From: Streptomyces bungoensis
GTDB taxonomy: Bacteria; Actinomycetota; Actinomycetes; Streptomycetales; Streptomycetaceae
Length of the DNA: 64,000 bases
Assembly: GCF_001514215.1 (NCBI RefSeq)
Contig: NZ_KQ948868.1
Coordinates: forward strand, 62,001 to 126,000
Reading direction: 5' to 3'
The notes under the pieces: generated by a model
Databases searched by the model: none
What the model saw: only the letters and a program-made list of their open reading frames with translations
What the model was told of the DNA's origin: nothing
Program-made: the position numbers and the translations under genes
In this document: positions 34,087 to 42,092 of the stretch, piece by piece
How the letters are laid out: every line of letters starts with the position of its first letter
Numbering within the stretch: the stretch's first letter is position 1

Positions 34087-35220
34087 GTGGAACACGACGT
34101 GGCTGCAGCCCCCCGCCTCACCGAGAGCGCCGGCGCGGTGTTCGCCGTGCTGGCCCAGGCGGGCAGCGCGACCAGGCCGCAACTGGCGAGCCTGGCCGGC
34201 CTCTCCAAACCGACGGTGTCCGCCGCCGTCGCGGAACTCCAGGGCGCGCGGCTCGCCGCCCTCTCCGGCACGGCCTCCAGCGGCACCGGCCGCACGGCCG
34301 CCGTCTACCGGCTCGGACCGGCCGCGGGCGCGGTGCTCGCCGTCGACCTCGGCCCCGCTCTCACCCGGGTCCGGGGCTGCGCCCTGGACGGCACCCTGCT
34401 GGCCGAGGCCACCGGCTCCCGGGCGGGTGCCGCGGACGCCGTCCGCGAGGCGCTCGGCGCCCTGCCCGCCGGGGCCCCGCTGCGCGGTGTGGTCGTCGCC
34501 GTCGGCGACGTCGCCGAGCGGCAGGGCGCGGGCATGCGGCCCGCGACCGCCAAGGCCGGCCCCGTCTTCGACGCCATGGCCGTCGCGCTGCCGCCGGGTG
34601 TCCCGGTCCACCTGGAGAACAACGTCAACTGCGCGGCCCTCGCCGAGCTGCACGAGGGCGCCGCCCGCGGCCGCCGCACCTTCGGCTACCTGCGCATCGG
34701 CGTGGGCGTCGGCCTCGGCATCGTCATCGGCGGCCGGGTGGTGCGGGGCGCGAACGGCGCCGCGGGTGAGCTGGCCCGGCTGCCCTACCCCTGGGACGAG
34801 GGCCGGGAACCGCGCCTGGAGGCGCTGGAGGACTACATGGGCGCCCGCTCCCTGCTGCGCCGGGCCGCCGGGGCCTGGCGGGACGGCGACGGCCCGTGCC
34901 CGCGGACCACCGAGCGGCTGTTCGCGCTCGCCGCGCAGGGGCTGGAGCCGGCCCGCGCCGTCGTCGCCCGTCATGCCGCGGACGTCGGGCGGCTCGCCGC
35001 CGCCGTGGTCGCCGTCCTCGATCCCGGGCTGATCGTGCTGGGCGGCGGCACCGGGGCCGACCCGCAGCTCCTGCCCGGGGTGCGGGCCGAACTGGCGCGC
35101 CTGAGCTGGCCCACCGAGGTGGTCAGCAGCACGCTCGGTGAACTCGGCACCGTCGTGGGCGCCGCCCGGCTCGCCGTCGCCCGGGGTGTCCAAAACGTGA
35201 CCGAGGCCTCGCGCCCCTGA
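34087..35220 (+). CDS. ROK family transcriptional repressor
   Basis: 377 residues. An N-terminal winged helix (about 10-65; TRPQLASLAGLSKPTVSAAV, AELQGARL) precedes a ROK sugar-binding domain (about 80-375) with VHLENNVNCAALAELHEGAA and FGYLRIGVGVGLGIVIGG. The usual ROK zinc motif (CxCGxxGC) is absent; GAAGELARLPYPWDEGRE stands in that place, so it probably has no kinase activity and may lack zinc. GTG at 34087 is preferred (GGGAGA upstream), an ATG at 34027 being an alternative. It likely controls the kinase and the ABC transporter 279 bp downstream. Confidence 0.88.
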   Translation: MEHDVAAAPRLTESAGAVFAVLAQAGSATRPQLASLAGLSKPTVSAAVAELQGARLAALSGTASSGTGRTAAVYRLGPAAGAVLAVDLGPALTRVRGCALDGTLLAEATGSRAGAADAVREALGALPAGAPLRGVVVAVGDVAERQGAGMRPATAKAGPVFDAMAVALPPGVPVHLENNVNCAALAELHEGAARGRRTFGYLRIGVGVGLGIVIGGRVVRGANGAAGELARLPYPWDEGREPRLEALEDYMGARSLLRRAAGAWRDGDGPCPRTTERLFALAAQGLEPARAVVARHAADVGRLAAAVVAVLDPGLIVLGGGTGADPQLLPGVRAELARLSWPTEVVSSTLGELGTVVGAARLAVARGVQNVTEASRP

Positions 35221-35223
35221 GGA

Positions 35224-35252
35224 TTGACGGCTCACGCTCGGTCTGCCAATGT
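35224..35252 (+). promoter_or_regulatory. Probable promoter of ABC transporter operon
   Basis: TTGACG (35224-35229), 17-bp spacer, CAATGT (35247-35252). Two palindromes follow closely: TGTCCGGACA (35250-35259) and the LacI-like AAGCGCTT (35259-35266). The transporter start is 250 bp downstream, so the leader is long. Confidence 0.45.
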
Positions 35253-35307
35253 CCGGACAAGCGCTTTCTACGGCCGGTCGGGACACCGGCCCGGGTGAGC
35301 GTCCTGA

Positions 35308-35324
35308 CCGTACGCGACGTACGG
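35308..35324. promoter_or_regulatory. 17-bp palindrome in the ABC operon leader
   Basis: CCGTACG-CGA-CGTACGG, a perfect inverted repeat of 7-bp arms, 175 bp upstream of the lipoprotein start. Could be an operator or RNA hairpin. Confidence 0.4.
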
Positions 35325-35499
35325 CGACCGCGCGAGGGCGTGCTCGTGCGGCCCGGCCCGGAGGGCCGGGGACCGCTCCCGACACGGGCGGCGCGGCCGG
35401 GCGAGGCCGCACCCCGGTGAGCGCACCTTCCGGACACACATGCACCCTTGGCCGCCCGGCGGCCGGGGAAATCCGTCACGCACCCTCAGGGAGGACCCG

Positions 35500-36831
35500 G
35501 TGGGTCACCAGATCCCGCGCAGAACCCTCTTCCGCACCGCGAGCGGGCTGGCCGTCGCCGGCGCACTCGGCGGCACGCTCGCCGCCTGCGCCGGAGGCAC
35601 CGGTGCCGGCAGCAGGAGCGACAAGCTGACCATGACGTGGTGGGGCAGCGACGACCGGCACGCGGCCTACAAGAAGGCGCTCGCCCAGTTCCGCGAGAAG
35701 CACCCGGACATCGGCATCCAGGAGACCTACCAGGGCTACGACGGCTACTTCGACAAGTTCAACACCAACATCGCCGGCGGCAGCGCCCCCGACCTGCTGC
35801 AGATGGACACCGCCCTGGTAGCCCAGTACGCGCGCAAGGGCGTCCTCGCCTCGCTCGACTCCTACGTCGGCAAGAGCCTGGACCTCACCGGCTTCTCCAA
35901 GACCCTGCTGGCCGCCGGCACCGTCGACGGCAAGCTCTACGGCGTCCCCTCCGGCATCGGCGTCAACCAGCTCACCGTCAACCGCAGCGGCCTGGAGAAG
36001 CTGGGCCTGAAGTACCCGGACCCCGAGTGGACGTGGGCCGACCTGAGGAAGACGGCCCAGGACGTCTACAAGAAGAGCGGCGGGAAGACGTACGGCGTCG
36101 ACGACGGCGGCGGCTCCACCCTCCAGTGCTTCGAGATCTTCGCCCGCGAGAAGGGGCAGCAGTTCTTCTCCGGCGACGGCAAGAAGCTCGGCTTCACCGC
36201 CGACACGTTGCAGGAGTGGTGGGAGTACTGGGCGCAGATGCGCCGGACGCACGCCTGCCCGCCGCCCGCGGTCACCTCCGCCGCGCACAACGACCTCACC
36301 AAGAACGCCGTCGTCATCGGCAAGGCCCTGTTCACCTTCGACTCCGGCGTCTACGGCGCGGGCGGCTCCATCACCGACGCCCAGCTGGACTTCCTGCCGA
36401 CCCCGCAGGGCGACTTCTCCGGCGCCCGCGAGGGCAACTTCGTCAACGGCGGTGTGCTGCTGAGCGCCACCAGGGCGAGCAAGCGGGTCGCCGAATCCGT
36501 GCAGATCATGGACTTCTTCGCCCAGGACCCCACCGCCATCAAGGACATGCGGCTGCTGCGCGGCATCCCGCCGACACAGAAGGCCCGGAGCCTGATCTCC
36601 GCCGGCCTGAACGACACGGACAAGCGGAACATGGCGACGGCGGACTACATCTCCAGGCGCGTGTCCAAGGCCACCGACGCCCTGCCCGCCCCCGTGCCGC
36701 CGCCCCAGGGCGCCGACCAGATCTGGGACCTGCTGTTCCAGTCCAACCTCGCCGTCGCCTTCGGCAAGAAGTCGATCAAGGCGCAGCTGGGCGAGTTCTT
36801 CGACCAGGCGGCCGGGATCCTGGCCAAGTAG
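35500..36831 (+). CDS. Sugar ABC transporter substrate-binding lipoprotein
   Basis: 443 residues. A lipoprotein signal ends in the lipobox LAAC (near residue 30) after the run RTLFRTASGLAVAGALGGTL. The mature protein matches family 1 solute-binding proteins (MTWWGSDDRHAAYKKALAQF; FDKFNTNIAGGSAPDLLQMD). Two lobes bind an oligosaccharide outside the membrane and deliver it to the permeases that follow. GTG start after AGGGAGG. First gene of the operon with 36873-40577. Confidence 0.93.
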   Translation: MGHQIPRRTLFRTASGLAVAGALGGTLAACAGGTGAGSRSDKLTMTWWGSDDRHAAYKKALAQFREKHPDIGIQETYQGYDGYFDKFNTNIAGGSAPDLLQMDTALVAQYARKGVLASLDSYVGKSLDLTGFSKTLLAAGTVDGKLYGVPSGIGVNQLTVNRSGLEKLGLKYPDPEWTWADLRKTAQDVYKKSGGKTYGVDDGGGSTLQCFEIFAREKGQQFFSGDGKKLGFTADTLQEWWEYWAQMRRTHACPPPAVTSAAHNDLTKNAVVIGKALFTFDSGVYGAGGSITDAQLDFLPTPQGDFSGAREGNFVNGGVLLSATRASKRVAESVQIMDFFAQDPTAIKDMRLLRGIPPTQKARSLISAGLNDTDKRNMATADYISRRVSKATDALPAPVPPPQGADQIWDLLFQSNLAVAFGKKSIKAQLGEFFDQAAGILAK

Positions 36832-36872
36832 GCCGCGCCGCACCTTCGCAAGACCCGGGAGAGGCCAGGGAG

Positions 36873-37856
36873 ATGAGTATGACCACCGCGACAACCGACG
36901 AGGTCGCCGAGGAGCCGCCCGCTCCGGCGGCACCGTCCGACCAGCGGGAGCGCGACCGCATGCGCCGGCGCCTCGCCAGACGGCGGGGCGGCGGCTGGTG
37001 GCCGTACCTCTTCCTGGCCCCCTGGTTCGTCGGCCTGTTCGGCCTGACGATCTATCCGATGCTGGACTCGCTGTACCTGTCCTTCACCGACTTCGACCTG
37101 CTCACCCCCGCCAGGTGGGTCGGCCTGGACAACTACACCCGCATGTTCGCCGACGACCCGGTCTTCTGGGACTCGGTGCACGCCACCCTCGTCTACGTCC
37201 TCGTCTCCGTGCCGCTGAAGCTGGCCCTCGCCCTCGGCGTGGCGATGCTGCTCAACCGGGACCTGAAGGGCATCGGCCTGTACCGGGCCGCGTTCTACCT
37301 GCCGTCCCTGCTGGGCGGGGCGGTGGCCGTCGCCATCGTGTGGCGGCAGGTCTTCGGCGGGGACGGCCTGTTCAACGACTTCCTCGCCTGGTTCGGCATC
37401 AAGGGCCAGGACTGGATCTCCAGCCCCGACAGCGCCCTCTACACGCTCGTCCTGCTGGCCGTATGGCAGTTCGGCACCCCGATGGTCATCTTCCTGGCCG
37501 GCCTGAAGCAGCTGCCGAAGGACGTCTACGAGGCGGCCGCGCTCGACGGCGCCCGCCCCGTCACCCGGTTCTTCCGCATCACCCTGCCGCTGCTGACGCC
37601 GATCGTCTTCTTCAACGTCGTCCTGCAGATCATCGACGCGTTCAAGACCTTCACGCCCGCCTTCGTGATCAGCAACGGCTCCGGCGGGCCGCTCGATTCG
37701 ACGATGCTGTACTCCCTCTACCTGTACAAGAAGGGCTTCACCGACCTGCAGATGGGATACGCCTCGGCGCTGGCCTGGGTGCTGTTCCTGGTGATCGCCG
37801 GCTTCACGGCGGTCAACTTCGTCGCCAGCCGCTACTGGGTCCACTACGACGACTGA
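36873..37856 (+). CDS. Sugar ABC transporter permease, MalF-type
   Basis: 327 residues. A charged N-terminal extension of about 40 residues precedes six transmembrane helices; the EAA loop YEAAALDGARPVTRFFRITL is near residues 225-245. Typical CUT1 permease paired with the next gene. ATG after CCAGGGAG. No ATPase gene is present in the window, which is normal in Streptomyces because a shared MsiK-type ATPase serves many CUT1 systems. Confidence 0.93.
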   Translation: MSMTTATTDEVAEEPPAPAAPSDQRERDRMRRRLARRRGGGWWPYLFLAPWFVGLFGLTIYPMLDSLYLSFTDFDLLTPARWVGLDNYTRMFADDPVFWDSVHATLVYVLVSVPLKLALALGVAMLLNRDLKGIGLYRAAFYLPSLLGGAVAVAIVWRQVFGGDGLFNDFLAWFGIKGQDWISSPDSALYTLVLLAVWQFGTPMVIFLAGLKQLPKDVYEAAALDGARPVTRFFRITLPLLTPIVFFNVVLQIIDAFKTFTPAFVISNGSGGPLDSTMLYSLYLYKKGFTDLQMGYASALAWVLFLVIAGFTAVNFVASRYWVHYDD

Positions 37857-37874
37857 GCGAGGAGTAGCTCACCC

Positions 37875-38753
37875 ATGTCCGCCCTCACCCCGAACGCGTC
37901 CCCGCTCGCGAGGCTCCGCTCGCTCACCGGCTCCCGCCGCATCCTCGTGCACACCCTGCTCGTCGGCGTGGCCGTCGTCATGCTCTACCCGCTGCTGTGG
38001 ATGCTGAGCAGCTCCCTCAAGCCCGACACCGACATCTTCACCCACCCCGGCCTGATCCCCGGCCGCGTCCGCCCGGAGAACTACTCCGAGGGCTGGAGCG
38101 GCTCCGGCAACTCCTTCTCCCTGTACATCGTCAACTCGCTGATCGTCACGATCGGCGCGGTGATCGGCAACGTCGTCTCCTGCTCGCTGGCCGCCTACGC
38201 CTTCGCGCGCTTCGAGTTCCGCGGCAAGAGGATCTGGTTCGGCCTGATGCTCGGCACCCTGATGCTGCCCACCCAGGCCGTGCTGATCCCGCAGTACACG
38301 ATCTTCTACAACCTGACCTGGATCAACACCTACCTGCCGCTGATCGTGCCCAAGTTCCTCGCGGTGGACGCCTTCTTCATCTTCCTGATGGTCCAGTTCA
38401 TCCGCTCCGTACCGCGCGAGCTCGACCAGGCGGCCATGGTGGACGGCGCCAACCCGTGGAGCATCTACTGGCGGATCATCCTGCCGCTGATGCGGCCGGC
38501 CCTGATCACCACCACGATCTTCACCTTCATCTGGACCTACGACGACTTCCTCCACCAGCTGGTCTACCTCCAGCAGAACGACCGCTTCACCGTCCCCCTC
38601 GGCCTGACCCTGTTCCTCGACCAGACCAGCGGCTCCTCCTACGGCGCGATGTTCGCCATGTCGACACTCGCCCTGCTGCCCACGCTGATCTGCTTCCTGG
38701 TCTTCCAGAAGAGGCTGGTGGAAGGCATGGCGACCTCCGGTATGAAGGGCTGA
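37875..38753 (+). CDS. Sugar ABC transporter permease, MalG-type
   Basis: 292 residues, six transmembrane segments; the EAA motif is ELDQAAMVDGANPWSIYWRI, then ILPLMRPALITT, followed by FTFIWTYDDFLHQLVYLQ. Starts 18 bp after the partner permease with a GAGGAGTAG site. Pairs with the MalF-type protein to form the membrane channel of the importer. Confidence 0.93.
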   Translation: MSALTPNASPLARLRSLTGSRRILVHTLLVGVAVVMLYPLLWMLSSSLKPDTDIFTHPGLIPGRVRPENYSEGWSGSGNSFSLYIVNSLIVTIGAVIGNVVSCSLAAYAFARFEFRGKRIWFGLMLGTLMLPTQAVLIPQYTIFYNLTWINTYLPLIVPKFLAVDAFFIFLMVQFIRSVPRELDQAAMVDGANPWSIYWRIILPLMRPALITTTIFTFIWTYDDFLHQLVYLQQNDRFTVPLGLTLFLDQTSGSSYGAMFAMSTLALLPTLICFLVFQKRLVEGMATSGMKG

Positions 38754-38759
38754 CCCGGT

Positions 38760-40577
38760 ATGCACCTCCCGCACCAGCGCGGCCCGCTGCACGACCTGCC
38801 CGACACCCCCGACGCGTACGACGCCGTCCTCGCCGGCGTCACCGAGCAGGCCCTGGCCCGGATGACGCCGGAAGGCAGCCTCGAACACCCCGACGCCGTC
38901 GACGACGTCGGCGACACCTCTCTCGGCATCACCTCCCTGCTCGCCCTCGCCTGGCAGCGCGGCAAGGACCCCCGGCTGCCGGACGCGGTGCGCCGCAGCC
39001 TCGCCTTCCACCTGCGCGAACGCGTCTTCACCGAGGACAACCCCGGCTACCCGAACCTGCGCACCACCGGCTCCGGCCTGCCGTACGCCCGGTACGTCGT
39101 GGAGGCCGGCGCCCATCCGATCGGCGACTGGCCGAGCACCGTGTGGGCGCTGCTCCAGGCGGTGAACGTCCTCGACGCGGCCGACGGCCTCCTCGACGAC
39201 GCACAGCGCGCCGAGCTGCTCCGGGTGGCCCACGGCTACTGGCGCTGGCTGACCGAGGCCACCTTCTTCAACCCGCAGGAGGCCGGCAACCAGGCCATCG
39301 GCTGCGTGGCCGGCGGCCTGATGCTGGCCCGCCACCTGCCCGGCGCCGACGGCGCGGCGGTCCGCGCCCGCGCCCTCGCCCTGTACGCCGGGGAGATCCG
39401 CGCCCACCGGGTCCGCGACCGGGGCGCCCTGCTGCCGCCGGAGCACGGCGGGGCGTACGACAACAACTACGGGCCGATCTCCCTGTCCTTCCTCGCCCAG
39501 GCCCACCGGGTCAGCGGCGAGGAGGTGTTCGCCGAGGACGGCGACACGCTCGCCCGCTACCTCGACGCCCGCCTGAGCAACGGCGGCTACGACCAGGGCG
39601 GCCCGCGTTACAGCGAGCAGCACTCCGGGTTCGAAGCCGTCCTGGGCCTCAGGTACTTCGGCGCCCGCATCGGCTCCGACCTGGGCCGCTACCGGGGCGA
39701 CACCCGCTGGGGGCGGCACGCGGTGCAGCGGGACGGCGGGGTCGACGGGCACTTCGCCTTCATGCTGGTCTGGCAGATCCAGGACCCCACCCGCTGGCAC
39801 CGCACCCCGTCGGCGGCCCCCGCCCGGCACCAGCTGCGCTCCGGCACGGTGTCCGTCGCCTTCGACAGCCGGATGACGCCCTCGCTCGTCGAGGCGGGCG
39901 GCACCTACTACCTGCCGGCGGCCGTACGCCGCCGGCACGGCTTCGGCCCGGTGACGGAGGGCTTCCTGCTGTGCCGGCCCATGGGCGAGGTGCGCGTCCG
40001 CGACGTGCGCGGCGGCGCGCTGACGGCCAAGCTGGTCACCAAGCCGGTCGTCGGACGCGACCACGTGCTGCGCCACGTCCGCTCGTTGTACGTCACCGAC
40101 GGCACCCGCCTGTGGGTGACGGTCGCCGTCGAGCGGCTCGACGGGACACCGTACCTGCTGTCCGGGCTGCCGTACGCCGCCGACGACGGCGACCGGGTCC
40201 GCCGCACCGCCGACGGCGAGGTCGCCTCGGCGGGCGGACTGCGCCTCACCCACCCGCGCGAGACGGGCCCCGACCACTTCGACACCCGGGCCGAACTCAC
40301 CCAGGAGCAGGCGGCGTTCGCGCTCGCCGCCGACCCGCGCGGCTACGGCGACCCCGACGAGGGCTGGCGCCACCTGGTCGGCTCCTCCGCCCTCGAAGCC
40401 GGCCCCGCCCCCGGCGCGCCGGACGGCCTGCACGTGTTCGCCGTGCGCTACGGGCCCGGCGGCCCCTTCACTGCCGCCTTCGACACCGGCCCGGACGGGC
40501 TGACGGTCCGCACGGAGGCGTTCACGGCGGTGGTCGGGGAGCCCGTCGGCGATGCCGGACTCGACCTCACCTGCTGA
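38760..40577 (+). CDS. Unrecognised 605-aa enzyme, toroid plus beta-sandwich, in sugar operon
   Basis: 605 residues without a signal peptide. The first ~330 residues are helical repeats with NPQEAGNQAIGCVAGGLMLA, PPEHGGAYDNNYGPISLSFL and GGYDQGGPRYSEQHSGFEAV, resembling an (alpha/alpha) toroid. The remainder is beta-rich (TVSVAFDSRMTPSLVEAGGT, AKLVTKPVVGRDHVL). This layout recalls polysaccharide lyases and some intracellular glycoside hydrolases, but I cannot place it in a family. It starts 6 bp after the permease, so it is translated with the transporter and probably acts on the imported oligosaccharide. Candidate catalytic residues are the conserved-looking Asn-Asn-Tyr and the His/Glu of YSEQHSGFE. 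Confidence 0.6.
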   Translation: MHLPHQRGPLHDLPDTPDAYDAVLAGVTEQALARMTPEGSLEHPDAVDDVGDTSLGITSLLALAWQRGKDPRLPDAVRRSLAFHLRERVFTEDNPGYPNLRTTGSGLPYARYVVEAGAHPIGDWPSTVWALLQAVNVLDAADGLLDDAQRAELLRVAHGYWRWLTEATFFNPQEAGNQAIGCVAGGLMLARHLPGADGAAVRARALALYAGEIRAHRVRDRGALLPPEHGGAYDNNYGPISLSFLAQAHRVSGEEVFAEDGDTLARYLDARLSNGGYDQGGPRYSEQHSGFEAVLGLRYFGARIGSDLGRYRGDTRWGRHAVQRDGGVDGHFAFMLVWQIQDPTRWHRTPSAAPARHQLRSGTVSVAFDSRMTPSLVEAGGTYYLPAAVRRRHGFGPVTEGFLLCRPMGEVRVRDVRGGALTAKLVTKPVVGRDHVLRHVRSLYVTDGTRLWVTVAVERLDGTPYLLSGLPYAADDGDRVRRTADGEVASAGGLRLTHPRETGPDHFDTRAELTQEQAAFALAADPRGYGDPDEGWRHLVGSSALEAGPAPGAPDGLHVFAVRYGPGGPFTAAFDTGPDGLTVRTEAFTAVVGEPVGDAGLDLTC

Positions 40578-40581
40578 AGGT

Positions 40582-41301
40582 TCAGTCCTGCGGCGGCAGC
40601 GCGCCGGGCGGTACCACCAGGTCCGCCCGGTCCCGGGTCGCCGCGACCAGGTCGGCGTTGCGCTGGTCCGTGCCCCGCACCCACGCCACGGCCGCCGCAC
40701 GGTCCTTGCCGAACTCCTCGTGCCGGGCGACCAGGCGCCGGATCCGCTCCTCCTCGTCCAGCTCGCAGAACCACACCTCGTCCAGACAGGGCCGTACCCG
40801 GGCCCAGCAACCCTCCCGCAGCAACAGGTAGTTGCCCTCGGTCACCACCAGCCGGGCGGCCGGCGGCACCGGGATCGCGCCCGCGAGCGGCTGCTCCAGC
40901 ACCCGCTCGAAACCGGGCGCGTACACCACCTCGTCGGTGTCCTCGCGCAGCCGCCGCAGCAGCGCCGCGTACCCGGCCGCGTCGAAGGTGTCCGGCGCGC
41001 CCTTGCGCTCCCGGCGGCCCAGCCGGTCCAGTTCGGCGTCCGCGAGGTGGAAGCCGTCCATGGGGACGTGCGCCACCCAGGGCGGGCCGCCGGCGTTCAG
41101 GGCGGCCACCAGGTGCTCGGCCAGCGTGGTCTTGCCCGCGCCCGGGCCGCCCGCGATCCCGAGGATCGCGCGCCGCCCGCCCCCGGTCAGGGCGCGGGCA
41201 CGCAGCAGCAGGTCGTCGAAGGTCAGCGGCACACCGCAGAGTGTGTCATCCGCGGCCGCGCGGTGGGACGCCGGTGTGAAGGCGCGAAAGTGCGCCGTCA
41301 T
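40582..41301 (-). CDS. P-loop nucleoside/sugar kinase (uridine kinase-like)
   Basis: 239 residues as drawn. Walker A GIAGGPGAGKTTLAEHL near residue 49, followed by HVPMDGFHLADAELDRLGRR (the substrate Asp loop of the uridine/pantothenate kinase fold) and VVTEGNYLLL, then the lid EEERIRRLVARHEEFGKDRA. Some relatives phosphorylate fructose or other sugars. A GTG at 41232 (start VPLTFDDLL) may be the real start; neither start has a good ribosome site. It converges on the 605-aa gene with a 4-bp gap. Confidence 0.8.
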   Translation of the reverse strand: MTAHFRAFTPASHRAAADDTLCGVPLTFDDLLLRARALTGGGRRAILGIAGGPGAGKTTLAEHLVAALNAGGPPWVAHVPMDGFHLADAELDRLGRRERKGAPDTFDAAGYAALLRRLREDTDEVVYAPGFERVLEQPLAGAIPVPPAARLVVTEGNYLLLREGCWARVRPCLDEVWFCELDEEERIRRLVARHEEFGKDRAAAVAWVRGTDQRNADLVAATRDRADLVVPPGALPPQD

Positions 41302-41351
41302 GTGGCGCTCGCCACCCCCTTAACGGCGTCTCATGGGGAACAGTGCTGGGT

Positions 41352-42092
41352 ATGACTCAGCTCGGTCTGCCCGACACCATCCAGGCCTGCCTCTTCGACC
41401 TCGACGGGGTCGTCACCAAGACGGCCGTCGTGCACGCGGCCGCCTGGAAGGAGACGTTCGACGCGTTCCTGCGCGAGCACGAGGGGCCCCAGGCACGGCC
41501 GTTCGACGAGGTCGCCGACTACGACGAGTACGTCGACGGCCGCCCGCGCGCCGACGGGGTCCGCGCCTTCCTCGACTCGCGCGGCATCCACCTGCCCGAG
41601 GGCGGTCCCGACGACCCGCCGGAAGCCGCCACCGTGCACGGCCTCGGAAACCGCAAGAACGTCCTGCTGCTGGAGAAGATCCGGTCCGGCGGCGTGGAGG
41701 CCTACGAGGGCACCCTGCGCTACCTGGAGGCGGTCCGCGCCGCGGGTCTGCGCACCGCGATCGTCTCCTCCAGCGCCAACTGCCGTGACGTGCTGCGGGC
41801 CGTGGACGCCGAGCACTTCTTCGACGTCCGCATCGACGGCGTCGTCGCCGCCGAGCGGCACCTGCCAGGCAAGCCGCACCCCGACACCTTCCTGGCCGCC
41901 GCCCGGGACCTGGGCGTCGAGGCGGCGCGGGCGGCCGTCTTCGAGGACGCCCTGGCCGGCATGGACGCGGGCCGCGCGGGCGGCTTCGGATACGTCGTCG
42001 GCCTCGACCGGACCGGCCAGGCCGACGCGCTGTACGCGCACGGCGCCAGCGTCGTCGTCAAGGACCTCGCCGAGCTGGGGGGCAAGCGTTGA
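41352..42092 (+). CDS. HAD phosphatase, beta-phosphoglucomutase-like
   Basis: 246 residues. Nucleophile motif CLFDLDGVVTKTAVVHAAAW (Asp16, Asp18), motif II IVSSSANCRDVL, and motif [29 protein letters not shown] segment is typical of the beta-PGM/trehalose-linked group. It probably isomerises beta-glucose-1-phosphate to glucose-6-phosphate, made by the GH65 phosphorylase whose TTG start overlaps its stop. A GTG at 41343 is an alternative start. Divergent from the P-loop kinase (50 bp between). Confidence 0.85.
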   Translation: MTQLGLPDTIQACLFDLDGVVTKTAVVHAAAWKETFDAFLREHEGPQARPFDEVADYDEYVDGRPRADGVRAFLDSRGIHLPEGGPDDPPEAATVHGLGNRKNVLLLEKIRSGGVEAYEGTLRYLEAVRAAGLRTAIVSSSANCRDVLRAVDAEHFFDVRIDGVVAAERHLPGKPHPDTFLAAARDLGVEAARAAVFEDALAGMDAGRAGGFGYVVGLDRTGQADALYAHGASVVVKDLAELGGKR

